Positions 17,226 to 25,279 of a stretch of DNA of 55,820 nucleotides are shown one piece after another. Made by a program: the position numbers and the translations under genes. This DNA is from Clostridia bacterium. GTDB taxonomy: Bacteria > Bacillota > Clostridia > Christensenellales > Borkfalkiaceae. The stretch is from contig JAFWBP010000006.1 in assembly GCA_017507045.1 (NCBI GenBank), positions 1 to 55,820 on the forward strand. The letters are read 5' to 3'. The notes under the pieces are model-generated. The model worked only from the letters and a program-made list of their open reading frames with translations, was not told the origin of the DNA and did not search any database. Each line of letters begins with the position of its first letter. The first letter of the stretch is position 1.

Positions 17226-18680
17226 TTATAACGCGCGCTTGACTGCGCGGCGATACTCTAAAAACAGCGCATCGTAATACGAACGGTTCTCAGAAGGAAG
17301 GAATATCTTCTCGGATTGGCGGCTCGTTGCAATCTCGCCCTCATCCGCAAGCCCGAGCGCGAGCGCACACATGAAAGCGGCACCGAGCGCCGTGCTCTCC
17401 AGCTCCACGGGGCGATCAACTTTAATTCCCAAAACGTCTGCCTGGAACTGCATCAAAAAGCCGTTCGCTGAAGCGCCGCCATCGCACTTGATGGAAGCGA
17501 GCGGAATACCGCTATCTTTCACCATGCACTCGGCAAGCTCGCGGGCGGAATACGCAATGCTCTCGAGCACTGCGCGCACAATATGTTCCTTGCGCGTGCC
17601 GCGAGAAATGCCAGCGAGCATCGCGCGCGCCGTGGAATTCCAATGGGGCGCGCCCAGCCCCGTGAAAGCCGGCACGAAGAAGACGCCTCCCGTATCCTTT
17701 ACGGAATTTGCCAATTCTTCGCTCTCTGCGGCGTGCGAAATGAGCCCCATTTCATCTCTGAGCCACTGTACGCCACTGCCTGCATGAAAAACACTTCCTT
17801 CAAGAGCGTAAGTTGTTTTGCCGCCGTGGGAGGCGGCAACTGTTGTGAGAAGGCCGCTTTCAGACATGGTAGGCACATTTCCCGTTGGAAAGAGCATGAA
17901 AAGCCCCGTTCCGTAGGTAATTTTACCATCGCCCTTTTGAAAGCAGGCCTGCCCGAAGAGCGCCGCCTGCTGATCTCCCAAAACGCCCGCAACGGGGATT
18001 TTGCGCGCACCGATCTTCACGTGGCCCATTATAGCATCACAGGGAAGCGGTGTGGGAAGAATTTCGCGCGGAACGCCAAAATAGGAAAGGAGATCTTCAT
18101 CCCAATCAAGCGTTTTGAGGTTGAAGAGCATGGTTCGGGAGGCATTTGTGTAATCGGTAACGAAATGTCCCGTAAGCCGCTTTATGAGATAGCTCTCTAC
18201 GGTAGCGGCGCGCAATCTACCCTCTTTGAAAAGCGATTTTGCCACAGGTACGTGCTCTAAAAGCCACTTGATTTTGCTTGCAGAAAAATAGGCATCGGGA
18301 AGAAGCCCCGTTTTTTCACGGATGCGCGCGGCATCAGCCTTAGGAATGGAAGCGCAAAATTCGCTCGTGCGACGACACTGCCACACGATTGTCGGCGCGA
18401 TCGGCTTACCCGTTTCTTCATCGAAAAGAAGCACCGTTTCGCGCTGGTTGGTAACACCGATTCCTGCAACGTTTTCCTCTCCGGCGGTGCGAATGCAATC
18501 GTGAAGGACGGAAGTTGCCTTCTCAAAAATTTCCTCGCCGCTCTGTTCCACCCAACCGGGCTGCGGATAGGCGCAGGTAAGCTCCTTATGCGTGCGGTAA
18601 ATGAATTTCTTTTGTGAAAGATCGTAAAGAAAGGCGCGCACGGAAGTGGTGCCGGCATCCAAAGCAATGATATATTTCAT
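17226..18680 (-). CDS. glpK: glycerol kinase
   Basis: 484 residues. FGGY family: N-terminal 'ALDAGTTSVRAFLYD', 'PGWVEQSGEEI', 'GVTNQRET' and C-terminal 'KCDGGASANGFLMQFQAD'. It phosphorylates glycerol to glycerol 3-phosphate, the same metabolite made by GpsA at 6 kb. Its length is slightly below the usual 500. GAGG precedes the ATG at 18680. No GlpF or GlpD is adjacent. Confidence 0.92.
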   Translation of the reverse strand: MKYIIALDAGTTSVRAFLYDLSQKKFIYRTHKELTCAYPQPGWVEQSGEEIFEKATSVLHDCIRTAGEENVAGIGVTNQRETVLLFDEETGKPIAPTIVWQCRRTSEFCASIPKADAARIREKTGLLPDAYFSASKIKWLLEHVPVAKSLFKEGRLRAATVESYLIKRLTGHFVTDYTNASRTMLFNLKTLDWDEDLLSYFGVPREILPTPLPCDAIMGHVKIGARKIPVAGVLGDQQAALFGQACFQKGDGKITYGTGLFMLFPTGNVPTMSESGLLTTVAASHGGKTTYALEGSVFHAGSGVQWLRDEMGLISHAAESEELANSVKDTGGVFFVPAFTGLGAPHWNSTARAMLAGISRGTRKEHIVRAVLESIAYSARELAECMVKDSGIPLASIKCDGGASANGFLMQFQADVLGIKVDRPVELESTALGAAFMCALALGLADEGEIATSRQSEKIFLPSENRSYYDALFLEYRRAVKRAL

Positions 18681-18738
18681 AAGGTACCTCTTAAATTTTG
18701 CTTATAGTAATTGCGTACTGTGCTTCACTTTTATCAGA

Positions 18739-20601
18739 TCAGAAGGAACGGCCTCCGCCGCCGCCGAATCCTCCGCCGCCGCGGCCACCAAATCCTCCAC
18801 CGAAGCCTCTCCTGCCGCCCGTATTGGAAGGACGGGAGACAAGCACGCGAGACATGTTGGCATTCACCGAACGGAATATGCGCGAATATACGAGCGCTGT
18901 GAATAGGCGATCCCCCACGCCGTAGTGCACGTAAGCAGGCGGCGCCATATCGAGGCCGCTGAATTTTTCCGTCCACACGTTCGTAATACCAAGCACCTGC
19001 GCGTAGGGTAAAATGCGGTAGTAAAGCTCGGGGTTTTCCTTGAGCATTACGGCGAGCTTATCGCGCTCGGTGTAAAGAATGAAATCGCGAAAGCCGAGAA
19101 TTTGCCCAAGCTTTTTCGTGTATTCTGCCGTACGAACGAGCAAAAACGGAGCACCCATGCCTGCAAGTGCGGCGCATACAACGCAGATAGCAACGGCGAT
19201 CGGCGAGAACGCGGGGCTACGCACGATAAGCGCAAAGAGTGCAAGCGCGCACCCCAAAAGCATGCCGCCGATGCGTGCAGAGCGCACCTTGCCCTTCCCC
19301 CACTTATAGAAATGTAAGTGGGCTCCATGGGATGCGGAAGCAGAAACGGCAAAGGCGAACAAACAGAGCACGAAGTTCTGCCAGAAGTGGTAGAAGGTGC
19401 CCACGGTGAGCAGGGAGCATAGCCAACCGATAGCCCCCAGAATTGCAACGGATAGGAATGTGAACAGCCCATAGATGCCGTAGCGTTTATAATTGTGCCT
19501 TTTTCCTGCTGACGGCAGCGTAATTTTAACGGCTTCCACCGTTGTATAAAAATTGTTGCGAAGCGCGGAAACTTGCACGCGCGAGCCGCTACGGAAAAGC
19601 CCGCCTAAAAACGTTTTTCTGTGAGCCGGCATATCGTTAGGTATGGGCTTTTCCGTACGAATGAGGAGCGGATCACTCTCCCCACCGGAAAAATCAATGG
19701 TAAGATACCCTTCCGCAGCAAACCAAAAGATGATTGCACCGATATCCTCGGAATCGGTAATGCTATCAATGAAGGTGCCCATCTCTAAAGGATCCATTTC
19801 ATCGGGCGCAGTGAAATTGACCGTACTCGTAAGAAGGGGTTGCTTGGCGCGCAGCCTGAAAGCGGCAAATATGAGGAGCACGGCACCCCCGGCAAGGAGC
19901 GCCCACAGCGGCGTGAAATCTGCAGGAGGCGCCTTGAGTGCACCCTCGCCAAAGCGCATATCGAGCGTGATGCCACAGTGCGCCGAAAGATTTTGGGCGG
20001 AAAGGAAAACGGTGTTTCCGTTTTTTTTCACTTCTACCCTTGCCGAATTACCCGTAGTTCCTGCACGCCCGGAATAGATTTCGTGCGCCTGTATCGGCGC
20101 CGGGAGAGTGATTTTTGCCGTGAAATGCTCAATGCGCGTAAGCCAATCAAAGCCCAGTACGTCTAACGGAAGATGCCCCTCTTCCGCAAGCGCAGGCACT
20201 GTGAGAACGTAGCGAATTTCATAGAGATATTCCGCGGAAGTGGAAAGATAATCCCCCTCCCTCCCCAGGTAAAACGAGAGCATTTCAGGAGAATCGTTCT
20301 TTGCCGAAAGCGGGATCTCAGTGCCGTTTCGCGTGGCTGAAAGATTGCGATACCGCACGCCGCCCGTGAGATCGAAATCACGAATAATGCCGCTGCGCTG
20401 CTGCATAAAGCGCACGGAGATGCGTTCCACAGTTTCAATTTCACGCGCATCGCTTACGGACATGGTTACGCTATAATCGGTGATATAGAATGCATTATCA
20501 ATTTCTTCGCTCGGCACGTGCGCACAGCCCACCGCGAGCATGAGAAAAAGCGCCGCGATAAGCAGCGCAAATTTTGAGGCGATTTTGGTTGCCTTTTTCA
20601 T
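18739..20601 (-). CDS. DUF2207 family membrane lipoprotein
   Basis: 620 residues. A signal peptide with a lipobox-like LAVGC lies near residue 25. An extracytoplasmic beta-rich domain follows (about 30-215), then a membrane segment near 230, further hydrophobic segments around 380-480, and a glycine-rich tail (GFGGGFGGRGGGG) ending in GRSF. This layout and the LemA gene immediately upstream match the DUF2207-LemA pair found in many bacteria. Function is unknown. It starts one base after the lemA stop region and is surely cotranscribed. Confidence 0.85.
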   Translation of the reverse strand: MKKATKIASKFALLIAALFLMLAVGCAHVPSEEIDNAFYITDYSVTMSVSDAREIETVERISVRFMQQRSGIIRDFDLTGGVRYRNLSATRNGTEIPLSAKNDSPEMLSFYLGREGDYLSTSAEYLYEIRYVLTVPALAEEGHLPLDVLGFDWLTRIEHFTAKITLPAPIQAHEIYSGRAGTTGNSARVEVKKNGNTVFLSAQNLSAHCGITLDMRFGEGALKAPPADFTPLWALLAGGAVLLIFAAFRLRAKQPLLTSTVNFTAPDEMDPLEMGTFIDSITDSEDIGAIIFWFAAEGYLTIDFSGGESDPLLIRTEKPIPNDMPAHRKTFLGGLFRSGSRVQVSALRNNFYTTVEAVKITLPSAGKRHNYKRYGIYGLFTFLSVAILGAIGWLCSLLTVGTFYHFWQNFVLCLFAFAVSASASHGAHLHFYKWGKGKVRSARIGGMLLGCALALFALIVRSPAFSPIAVAICVVCAALAGMGAPFLLVRTAEYTKKLGQILGFRDFILYTERDKLAVMLKENPELYYRILPYAQVLGITNVWTEKFSGLDMAPPAYVHYGVGDRLFTALVYSRIFRSVNANMSRVLVSRPSNTGGRRGFGGGFGGRGGGGFGGGGGRSF

Positions 20602-20602
20602 T

Positions 20603-21196
20603 TTAAAATTCTACCTTCACATTTCTGCGCTCTTCTGCGCTATCGAGCTCGAAATATTTGTGCTTTTCAAGGCGCATATGCTTTGCAACGATGTTGGAGG
20701 GGAACATTTCCATTTTCGTGTTGAATTCTTTCACAACGCCGTTATAATATCTGCGTGCAGAGGCAAGCTCGTTTTCCACTTCCTTTAGCTGGCGCTGAAG
20801 ATCGGTGAAGTTGGCGTTTGCCTTGAGATCGGGATAGGATTCCGAGAGTGCAAAGAGTGATTTGAGTGTGCCGGAAAGCGCGTTCTCCGCGGCGAGCTTG
20901 GCTTCGCCGGAAGCCGTCATTGCAAGGTTCCTCGCCCTGATTACGTTTTCAAGCGTTTCACTTTCATGCTTGGCGTATCCCTTTACCGTTGCAACGAGGT
21001 TGGGAATGAGATCGTAGCGCTTTTTAAGCTGTACGTCGATGGTAGCCCAAGCTTCCTCCGCACGGTTGCGAAGGGCAACGAATCCGTTGCGGCAGGAAAT
21101 ATACCAAATAGCGATTCCGATTACCAGCGCAACGAATACGGCGGCGATCACGATGCCGATAACGGCGCCCGTAGAAATAAGTAAGAGATGTAACAT
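20603..21196 (-). CDS. LemA family protein
   Basis: 197 residues. One N-terminal membrane helix (about 5-32), then a long helical domain with the family pattern 'NRAEEAWATIDVQLKKRYDLIPNLVATVKGYAKHE' read in parts, and 'FNTKMEMFPSNIVA' near the end. I start at ATG 21196 because GGAGG lies upstream and the longer frame has no ribosome site. First gene of the lemA-DUF2207 operon. The biochemical role of LemA is not established. Confidence 0.92.
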   Translation of the reverse strand: MLHLLLISTGAVIGIVIAAVFVALVIGIAIWYISCRNGFVALRNRAEEAWATIDVQLKKRYDLIPNLVATVKGYAKHESETLENVIRARNLAMTASGEAKLAAENALSGTLKSLFALSESYPDLKANANFTDLQRQLKEVENELASARRYYNGVVKEFNTKMEMFPSNIVAKHMRLEKHKYFELDSAEERRNVKVEF

Positions 21197-21223
21197 AATG
21201 AGCCTCCGTGATATTCTATGGAT

Positions 21224-21252
21224 ATTATATACCACGCGGCGGAAAATTTCAA
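21224..21252 (-). promoter_or_regulatory. promoter of lemA-DUF2207
   Basis: TTGAAA (21247-21252), 17-bp spacer, TATAAT (21224-21229) on the minus strand. Confidence 0.75.
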
Positions 21253-21293
21253 TCCCTTTTTGAAAAATTTCCAAACCGCCAACTGCCCCGGAA

Positions 21294-21326
21294 AACGTAA
21301 AGCGCGCGACGAATGCCGCGCGCTTT
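21294..21326 (-). terminator. terminator after the lipoprotein gene
   Basis: Stem AAAGCGCGCG/CGCGCGCTTT with an 8-nt loop, followed on the minus strand by ACGTTTTCC. Confidence 0.65.
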
Positions 21327-21342
21327 CCATATCTGATTGTTT

Positions 21343-22530
21343 TTACGAACTCATCGCCTCATTCCGCACGCTCTGCGGAACAGTAACGCTCGTTTTTCCG
21401 TAGTTCTTATACGTTGCGTATCCGGTAATATGCGCCTTTGTAGTAACGCCGGAAACTGTGCCTTCCACGGTTACGTGAGCATATTCCTTCGTGAACTTGC
21501 CGCCGCTCACGGTGTAGAACGCACTGCCTTCGTAGGTGAATGCGTTGGAAGATTCCCCTATAAGCGAGGAAAGCTGGCTCTCCATATAATCCAAATAGAG
21601 TTCGTCATTCAGCTCAAAGCCGCTCTCCGTTCGCACGAAGTAGGCGTAATCTCCTGCACCGCTCAGATACTGTGCTATAAAACCTACCATGAGCTCCGCA
21701 ATGGAATCGCCTTCAAAGGACTGTATTTCCATCGTCCACTCTTCGCCATCGTACACGTAGGTAGAGAGAATTCCGTCGTTTAAAGATACGTAGATCTCCG
21801 AAGTGACTTCTGTTTCGGTTTTTCCCGAATCCTCTTGGGGTTCATCGGGATTGGGCTGTTCCTCTTCTTCGGGCCCACCAACCTCTTCCAGAACGTGCTC
21901 TTCGAGAATTTGCGTTACCGTGCTCTTTAAGTGGAAGCCCGTATCGCAGAGGCTGAGCTCTACCTCTGATTCAACGGAGAGATTCATCCATTCCTGCGTG
22001 CGCGTGTTGTTGATATTTAAGCCCGTGCTCGTTTTCATACTCATCGTTACGTTTTCAAAGTTCTCCGCGGCAAGGAGCGATGCAAAATAGCTCTTCGTAA
22101 GCATTTCACCCTCTTGAGGAGCAGGAGTATAATAACGGTAAGCCGCTTCCTCAAAACCGAGGATATACACGGTGTGCGTGTAATCAAGGCTCAAGGAGCC
22201 ATAGCGCACGTAGCGGTAGATGATCGTGCCTGCCTCCGCACTCGTAACATCTTCCGCGCTGAGCTCACCAAGATCGAGCTCTTCTACCGCCTCATCGGTA
22301 AGATCGCTTTCCTTCGTGTAAGAGACGTAATTGATATCGGCATTGGGGCCACCGGAAAGCTCTGCTCGCACGAAAGCCTGCGCCGCCGTTTCCACGGTTT
22401 CATAAGCCTCTTCAGAGATCTTTCCGATAAACGTATCACCCTCAACGAACGGTGCGCAACCTATCGCCGAAACGCAGAACGCCGCCGCCAGCACAGCGGC
22501 TGCCGCAATTTTCCAAAAGCTCTTTTTCAT
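21343..22530 (-). CDS. lipoprotein of unknown function
   Basis: 395 residues. Signal peptide with lipobox (VSAIGC at about 20-25), so the mature protein is probably lipid-anchored outside the membrane. The body is acidic and beta-rich, with a proline/glutamate-rich linker (GGPEEEEQPNPDEPQ) near the middle and threonine-rich strands at the end. I do not recognise a family. It may be a lineage-specific lipoprotein. It has its own promoter and terminator and so is monocistronic. GGAG precedes the start. Confidence 0.8.
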   Translation of the reverse strand: MKKSFWKIAAAAVLAAAFCVSAIGCAPFVEGDTFIGKISEEAYETVETAAQAFVRAELSGGPNADINYVSYTKESDLTDEAVEELDLGELSAEDVTSAEAGTIIYRYVRYGSLSLDYTHTVYILGFEEAAYRYYTPAPQEGEMLTKSYFASLLAAENFENVTMSMKTSTGLNINNTRTQEWMNLSVESEVELSLCDTGFHLKSTVTQILEEHVLEEVGGPEEEEQPNPDEPQEDSGKTETEVTSEIYVSLNDGILSTYVYDGEEWTMEIQSFEGDSIAELMVGFIAQYLSGAGDYAYFVRTESGFELNDELYLDYMESQLSSLIGESSNAFTYEGSAFYTVSGGKFTKEYAHVTVEGTVSGVTTKAHITGYATYKNYGKTSVTVPQSVRNEAMSS

Positions 22531-22596
22531 AATTTCTCCTTCACGTTTTCTCTTCGTGCGCCTATTTTTCTCTTCTTACGAATTGCCTTTCTAACA

Positions 22597-22625
22597 ATTA
22601 TACTCTTTTGCGGCGTTTCCGTCAA
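22597..22625 (-). promoter_or_regulatory. promoter of the lipoprotein gene
   Basis: TTGACG (22620-22625), 17-bp spacer, TATAAT (22597-22602) on the minus strand. Confidence 0.75.
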
Positions 22626-22669
22626 GTTTTTTTATAATAATAAGGAAAATTGCTTTATCCCATCAGCTA

Positions 22670-23515
22670 TTACATCATTTTAAGAATATTTTGATAGATG
22701 GCGGTATCTTTGGGGCGGAAGGTATCGAAAATCACCTTTAAATCGTAATCTTCATGGCGTAGCTTCCAACCGAGAACGGCGCCCGTGGCGATCTCCGCAG
22801 CTTCATCGGCAGGGAAATTGAATACACCCGTTCCAACGCAACAAAAGGCGATGGAATGCAAATTCATTTCTTCAGCGAGGTTGAGCGCGGCAATATAAGA
22901 GGAGCGAAGTGCGGCACGCTGGTCTTCCGTTACTTGCCTGCCCACCATGGGGCCAACCGTGTGGATCACGTACTTTGCAGGCAAGTTATAGGCGCGTGTG
23001 ATGCGCGCGTTGCCGCATTCTTCCTCGTGCCCAAGCGCGGCAATGATGCGCTGGCAATCTGCACGCATCTGCATGCCGGCCGCCGAATGGATAACGTTAT
23101 CCACGCATTCGTGCCCCGGAATACGGCAACCCAAAAGCGTTTTGTTCGCCGCATTTACGATGGCTTCTGCGCCGAGGCGGATGATGTTCCCCTCGTAAAG
23201 GGCGATGCCGTACCGATCGAAGGCGAGAGAATCGAGCGCAATGATCCCCCGTTCTAAGCTTTCCGCCCAGAAAAGTCTATCCTGCAAAGCAAGAATTTCA
23301 GGCGGCACGGGGTGAGGCGGACGCACATTCATAGAATCGCGCACGAGGCGGCGCTTCTTTTCATAAGTTGCGTTGAAGGCGGCAATCAGCCCTCGCTCGC
23401 GGAGTAAGAACTTGAGAAGCTGATCGCAGGCCTCCTCTTTCTCCACCTCCGTTATCATACCGGGGCGGGCGTAAGGCGTTAAATCAATGCTGTTACGGTA
23501 TTGAGAAAGATTCAT
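22670..23515 (-). CDS. zinc-dependent macrodomain protein (protein-ADP-ribose hydrolase type)
   Basis: 281 residues. Residues about 110-275 form a macrodomain ('EAIVNAANKTLLG', 'HTVGP', 'CCVGTGVFNFP'). The insertion GCRIPGHECVDNVIHSAAG places Cys, His and Cys as in the Zn-macro class that removes ADP-ribose from proteins in Staphylococcus and Streptococcus. The N-terminal 100 residues are helical and typical of that class. In those bacteria the gene sits beside a sirtuin ADP-ribosyltransferase (SirTM) and lipoylation genes; none is here. The start at 23515 has GGGG upstream. Confidence 0.85.
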   Translation of the reverse strand: MNLSQYRNSIDLTPYARPGMITEVEKEEACDQLLKFLLRERGLIAAFNATYEKKRRLVRDSMNVRPPHPVPPEILALQDRLFWAESLERGIIALDSLAFDRYGIALYEGNIIRLGAEAIVNAANKTLLGCRIPGHECVDNVIHSAAGMQMRADCQRIIAALGHEEECGNARITRAYNLPAKYVIHTVGPMVGRQVTEDQRAALRSSYIAALNLAEEMNLHSIAFCCVGTGVFNFPADEAAEIATGAVLGWKLRHEDYDLKVIFDTFRPKDTAIYQNILKMM

Positions 23516-23559
23516 TGTATCCCCTATCGACGCCGCATACAGACGGCTACTTTATCTCT

Positions 23560-23588
23560 ATCATATCATCTTTAAGAGGAAATTTCAA
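23560..23588 (-). promoter_or_regulatory. promoter of the macrodomain gene
   Basis: TTGAAA (23583-23588), 17-bp spacer, TATGAT (23560-23565) on the minus strand. Confidence 0.65.
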
Positions 23589-23647
23589 TACCCCACCCGG
23601 AAGTAATTGGAAAATTCGGGCGGAAAAATTTTTACGGCGCAAAAAAG

Positions 23648-23676
23648 TTGCTTTTCGAGAAAAAATCCGATATACT
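23648..23676 (+). promoter_or_regulatory. promoter immediately before the PH-like membrane protein (leaderless)
   Basis: TTGCTT (23648-23653), 17-bp spacer, TATACT (23671-23676). Six bases separate the -10 box from ATG 23683, so the start codon coincides with the expected first transcribed base. No ribosome binding site is present. Confidence 0.65.
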
Positions 23677-23682
23677 TACGGT

Positions 23683-24195
23683 ATGGAAAATACTGCTCCG
23701 CGCCCGGATGCGCGTTATAAATTCCGTTTCTCCCCTCTGCTCATCGGGCTCGGCGCTATCGGGCTCGTGCTTTGTGTGGCAGGCATTGCCTATGCCTCGT
23801 GGATGTTTTTCGATTTCCTTACAAACGGCGATCTATCCTCCGCTTACGATTGGATCAAGATCGGCCTCATCTATCTCGTAAGCGTGCTCTTTGCCGTGCT
23901 CATTACGGCGATGCTTATACGCTCGCAGTACGTGATCACGGATACCCATTTTATCACGCAATTCGGGCTAATCCGCCAAAAATACGAACTCAAGAAAATC
24001 TTCTCCGTACATCTTTTCAAGGGCGCAAATAAGCTCGCCGTTTACTTCGATGATTTCCAAACAAATTATACAGTGATCGTAGTAAAGGAAGAATGGTACG
24101 CAGATTTCATTCGTGAACTCACCGAGCGCAACGAGCGCATCGCCTTTTCTTTTTCCAGCGCCGAAGAGGAAGAAGAATTTTTGCGGAAGAAGTGA
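23683..24195 (+). CDS. two-helix membrane protein with PH-like domain
   Basis: 170 residues. Two hydrophobic segments (about 14-36 and 50-72) are followed by a soluble beta-rich domain ('YVITDTHFITQFGLIRQKYELKKI', read in parts) resembling bacterial PH domains (bPH), then an acidic C-terminus ending in FLRKK. No function is assigned. The ATG at 23683 is chosen because the longer frame would start upstream of the promoter. The family assignment is tentative. Confidence 0.65.
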   Translation: MENTAPRPDARYKFRFSPLLIGLGAIGLVLCVAGIAYASWMFFDFLTNGDLSSAYDWIKIGLIYLVSVLFAVLITAMLIRSQYVITDTHFITQFGLIRQKYELKKIFSVHLFKGANKLAVYFDDFQTNYTVIVVKEEWYADFIRELTERNERIAFSFSSAEEEEEFLRKK

Positions 24196-24264
24196 GTTGC
24201 CCTTCGCCCCGTTTACGGGCGGCAAAAGATTTTCGCGAAAAATGCAAAACGCCGCACAAATCGG

Positions 24265-24293
24265 TTGCAATTTTTGGGGATTTCGTGTAAAAT
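24265..24293 (+). promoter_or_regulatory. promoter of tRNA-Ser(CGA)
   Basis: TTGCAA (24265-24270), 17-bp spacer, TAAAAT (24288-24293), 14 bp before the tRNA. Confidence 0.7.
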
Positions 24294-24307
24294 AAGATAG
24301 CTTTGTT

Positions 24308-24397
24308 GCAGAGATGGCGGAGCGGCTGAACGCGCACGATTCGAAATCGTGTTATGCAGGAATGTATACAAGGGTTCAAATCCCTTTCTCTGCGCCA
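24308..24397 (+). tRNA. tRNA-Ser(CGA), integration target of the island
   Basis: A 90-nt class II tRNA: acceptor GCAGAGA/TCTCTGC, anticodon stem CACGA/TCGTG with anticodon CGA, a long variable arm, T-loop TTCAAAT, and encoded CCA. Its last 21 nt plus the next 37 bp form the 58-bp sequence repeated at 27558-27615. Confidence 0.93.
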
Positions 24398-24434
24398 TGA
24401 AACGGTGAACAGGTTCTGTTCGCCGTTTTATATT
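24377..24434 (+). repeat. 58-bp direct repeat, left copy (attL-like)
   Basis: Begins in the T-arm of tRNA-Ser, covers the acceptor 3' strand, CCA and the terminator hairpin. It is identical base for base to 27558-27615, with offset 3181. Confidence 0.95.
24400..24430 (+). terminator. terminator of tRNA-Ser(CGA)
   Basis: A 13-bp stem with one G-U pair (24400-24412 with 24416-24428), GTT loop, then T. A full second copy lies at 27581-27611 inside the right repeat. Confidence 0.8.
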
Positions 24435-24553
24435 ACGAAATATGAAAGGGATTTGAGGGAGGAGGCGAATGCGCGAGCAATCGGTTTGCGGAAGAGTGGC
24501 ACGGAAACAATTTTGTTTGCCGCAAACTGAACAGCCCGGTGGGCTGTTCACCG
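24435..24553. other. structured non-coding segment of the island's left part
   Basis: There is no plausible gene here. Several inverted repeats occur: GAACAGCCC/GGGCTGTTC (24529-24549), GTTTGCGG/CCGCAAAC (24484-24491 with 24520-24527) and an inverted 12-bp copy of the tRNA T-arm core (24444-24455). It may be an element end or a small structured RNA. Confidence 0.45.
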
Positions 24554-24593
24554 GAGCGCGCCGCTATAGGCGCAAATCCCTTTCTCTGCGCCA
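24554..24593 (+). repeat. 40-bp repeat, middle att-like copy
   Basis: Identical to 27539-27578: 19 bp of element sequence (GAGCGCGCCGCTATAGGCG) followed by the 21-bp tRNA 3' end. After it the sequence differs from the other copies and forms a different terminator-like hairpin (24597-24625, then T-run). Confidence 0.9.
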
Positions 24594-24639
24594 AGTGGGA
24601 CGTAAATCGAACAGGTTTGCGTTCCATTTTTTTGTATGT

Positions 24640-24669
24640 AAAAAGTCGAGCAATCACGCCCGACTTTTT
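24640..24669. terminator. bidirectional terminator
   Basis: Stem AAAAAGTCG/CGACTTTTT with a 12-nt loop. It ends the leftward transcript of the small membrane protein gene. Confidence 0.8.
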
Positions 24670-24676
24670 ATGGTTT

Positions 24677-25150
24677 TTAAGGCTTCAATGCATTAAGTAT
24701 ATCATCGTATATCCCGATCTTCTTTTTGTATTCTTGCCCTTCGCTATCGTGAGCATAGGCATACAATACTTTCCCATGCAATGTATCAGTAAGAGCAAGT
24801 AGTTGCTTAAACATAAAATCTACTGATGTTGTATCGCCGCTGCCATTTAGAAGAGCCAATTTTCTCATTTTTCCATTGTCTATAATGCCAACTCCCAAAT
24901 ATGTTAAATTGACAATACGATTGCCTAAATTAACTGCACTAATACAAAGGGCAGAACCTGCGTCTTTAACAGAACCATATATTGTTTGTGCCATAAAAAG
25001 TTTATAGCTCGATTGAAGAAGAAGTTTCTTTTTATACGGTAATCGAGCCGTCCTGATTGAGACATAGATTGCTATACCACTTAATAGCAACGCCACCAGC
25101 GTTAGTATTGCAGAGATAAAGCCCTGATTATTATTACACCATTCTATCAT
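24677..25150 (-). CDS. small membrane-anchored protein of unknown function
   Basis: 157 residues. One N-terminal membrane helix (about 10-33, AILTLVALLLSGIAIYVSI) is followed by a basic stretch and a soluble domain of about 115 residues without known motifs. AAGGAG lies 12 nt before the ATG. It is on the island, AT-rich like the nuclease gene, and transcribed in the same direction 129 bp downstream of it. Membrane-anchored small proteins of this shape are common on mobile islands, but I cannot assign a role. Confidence 0.75.
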   Translation of the reverse strand: MIEWCNNNQGFISAILTLVALLLSGIAIYVSIRTARLPYKKKLLLQSSYKLFMAQTIYGSVKDAGSALCISAVNLGNRIVNLTYLGVGIIDNGKMRKLALLNGSGDTTSVDFMFKQLLALTDTLHGKVLYAYAHDSEGQEYKKKIGIYDDILNALKP

Positions 25151-25235
25151 CTTTACTATTTTCTCCTTACTATACTAATAACATATTACAAGAAAAATTA
25201 AACGGGAAAATGACAAAATAGTGCTGAATTATACA

Positions 25236-25273
25236 AAAAGTTAGAAAGAACTTTGGTGAAAGCTCTTTCTAAC
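25236..25273 (-). terminator. intrinsic terminator of the nuclease gene
   Basis: A 10-bp stem GTTAGAAAGA/TCTTTCTAAC followed on the minus strand by TTTTTG. Confidence 0.85.
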
Positions 25274-25279
25274 TCGCAA

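Noticed and set aside
18646..18925. Plus-strand proline-rich frames opposite the DUF2207 tail
   Set aside because: They are the complement of the glycine-rich C-terminal codons of the minus-strand gene.
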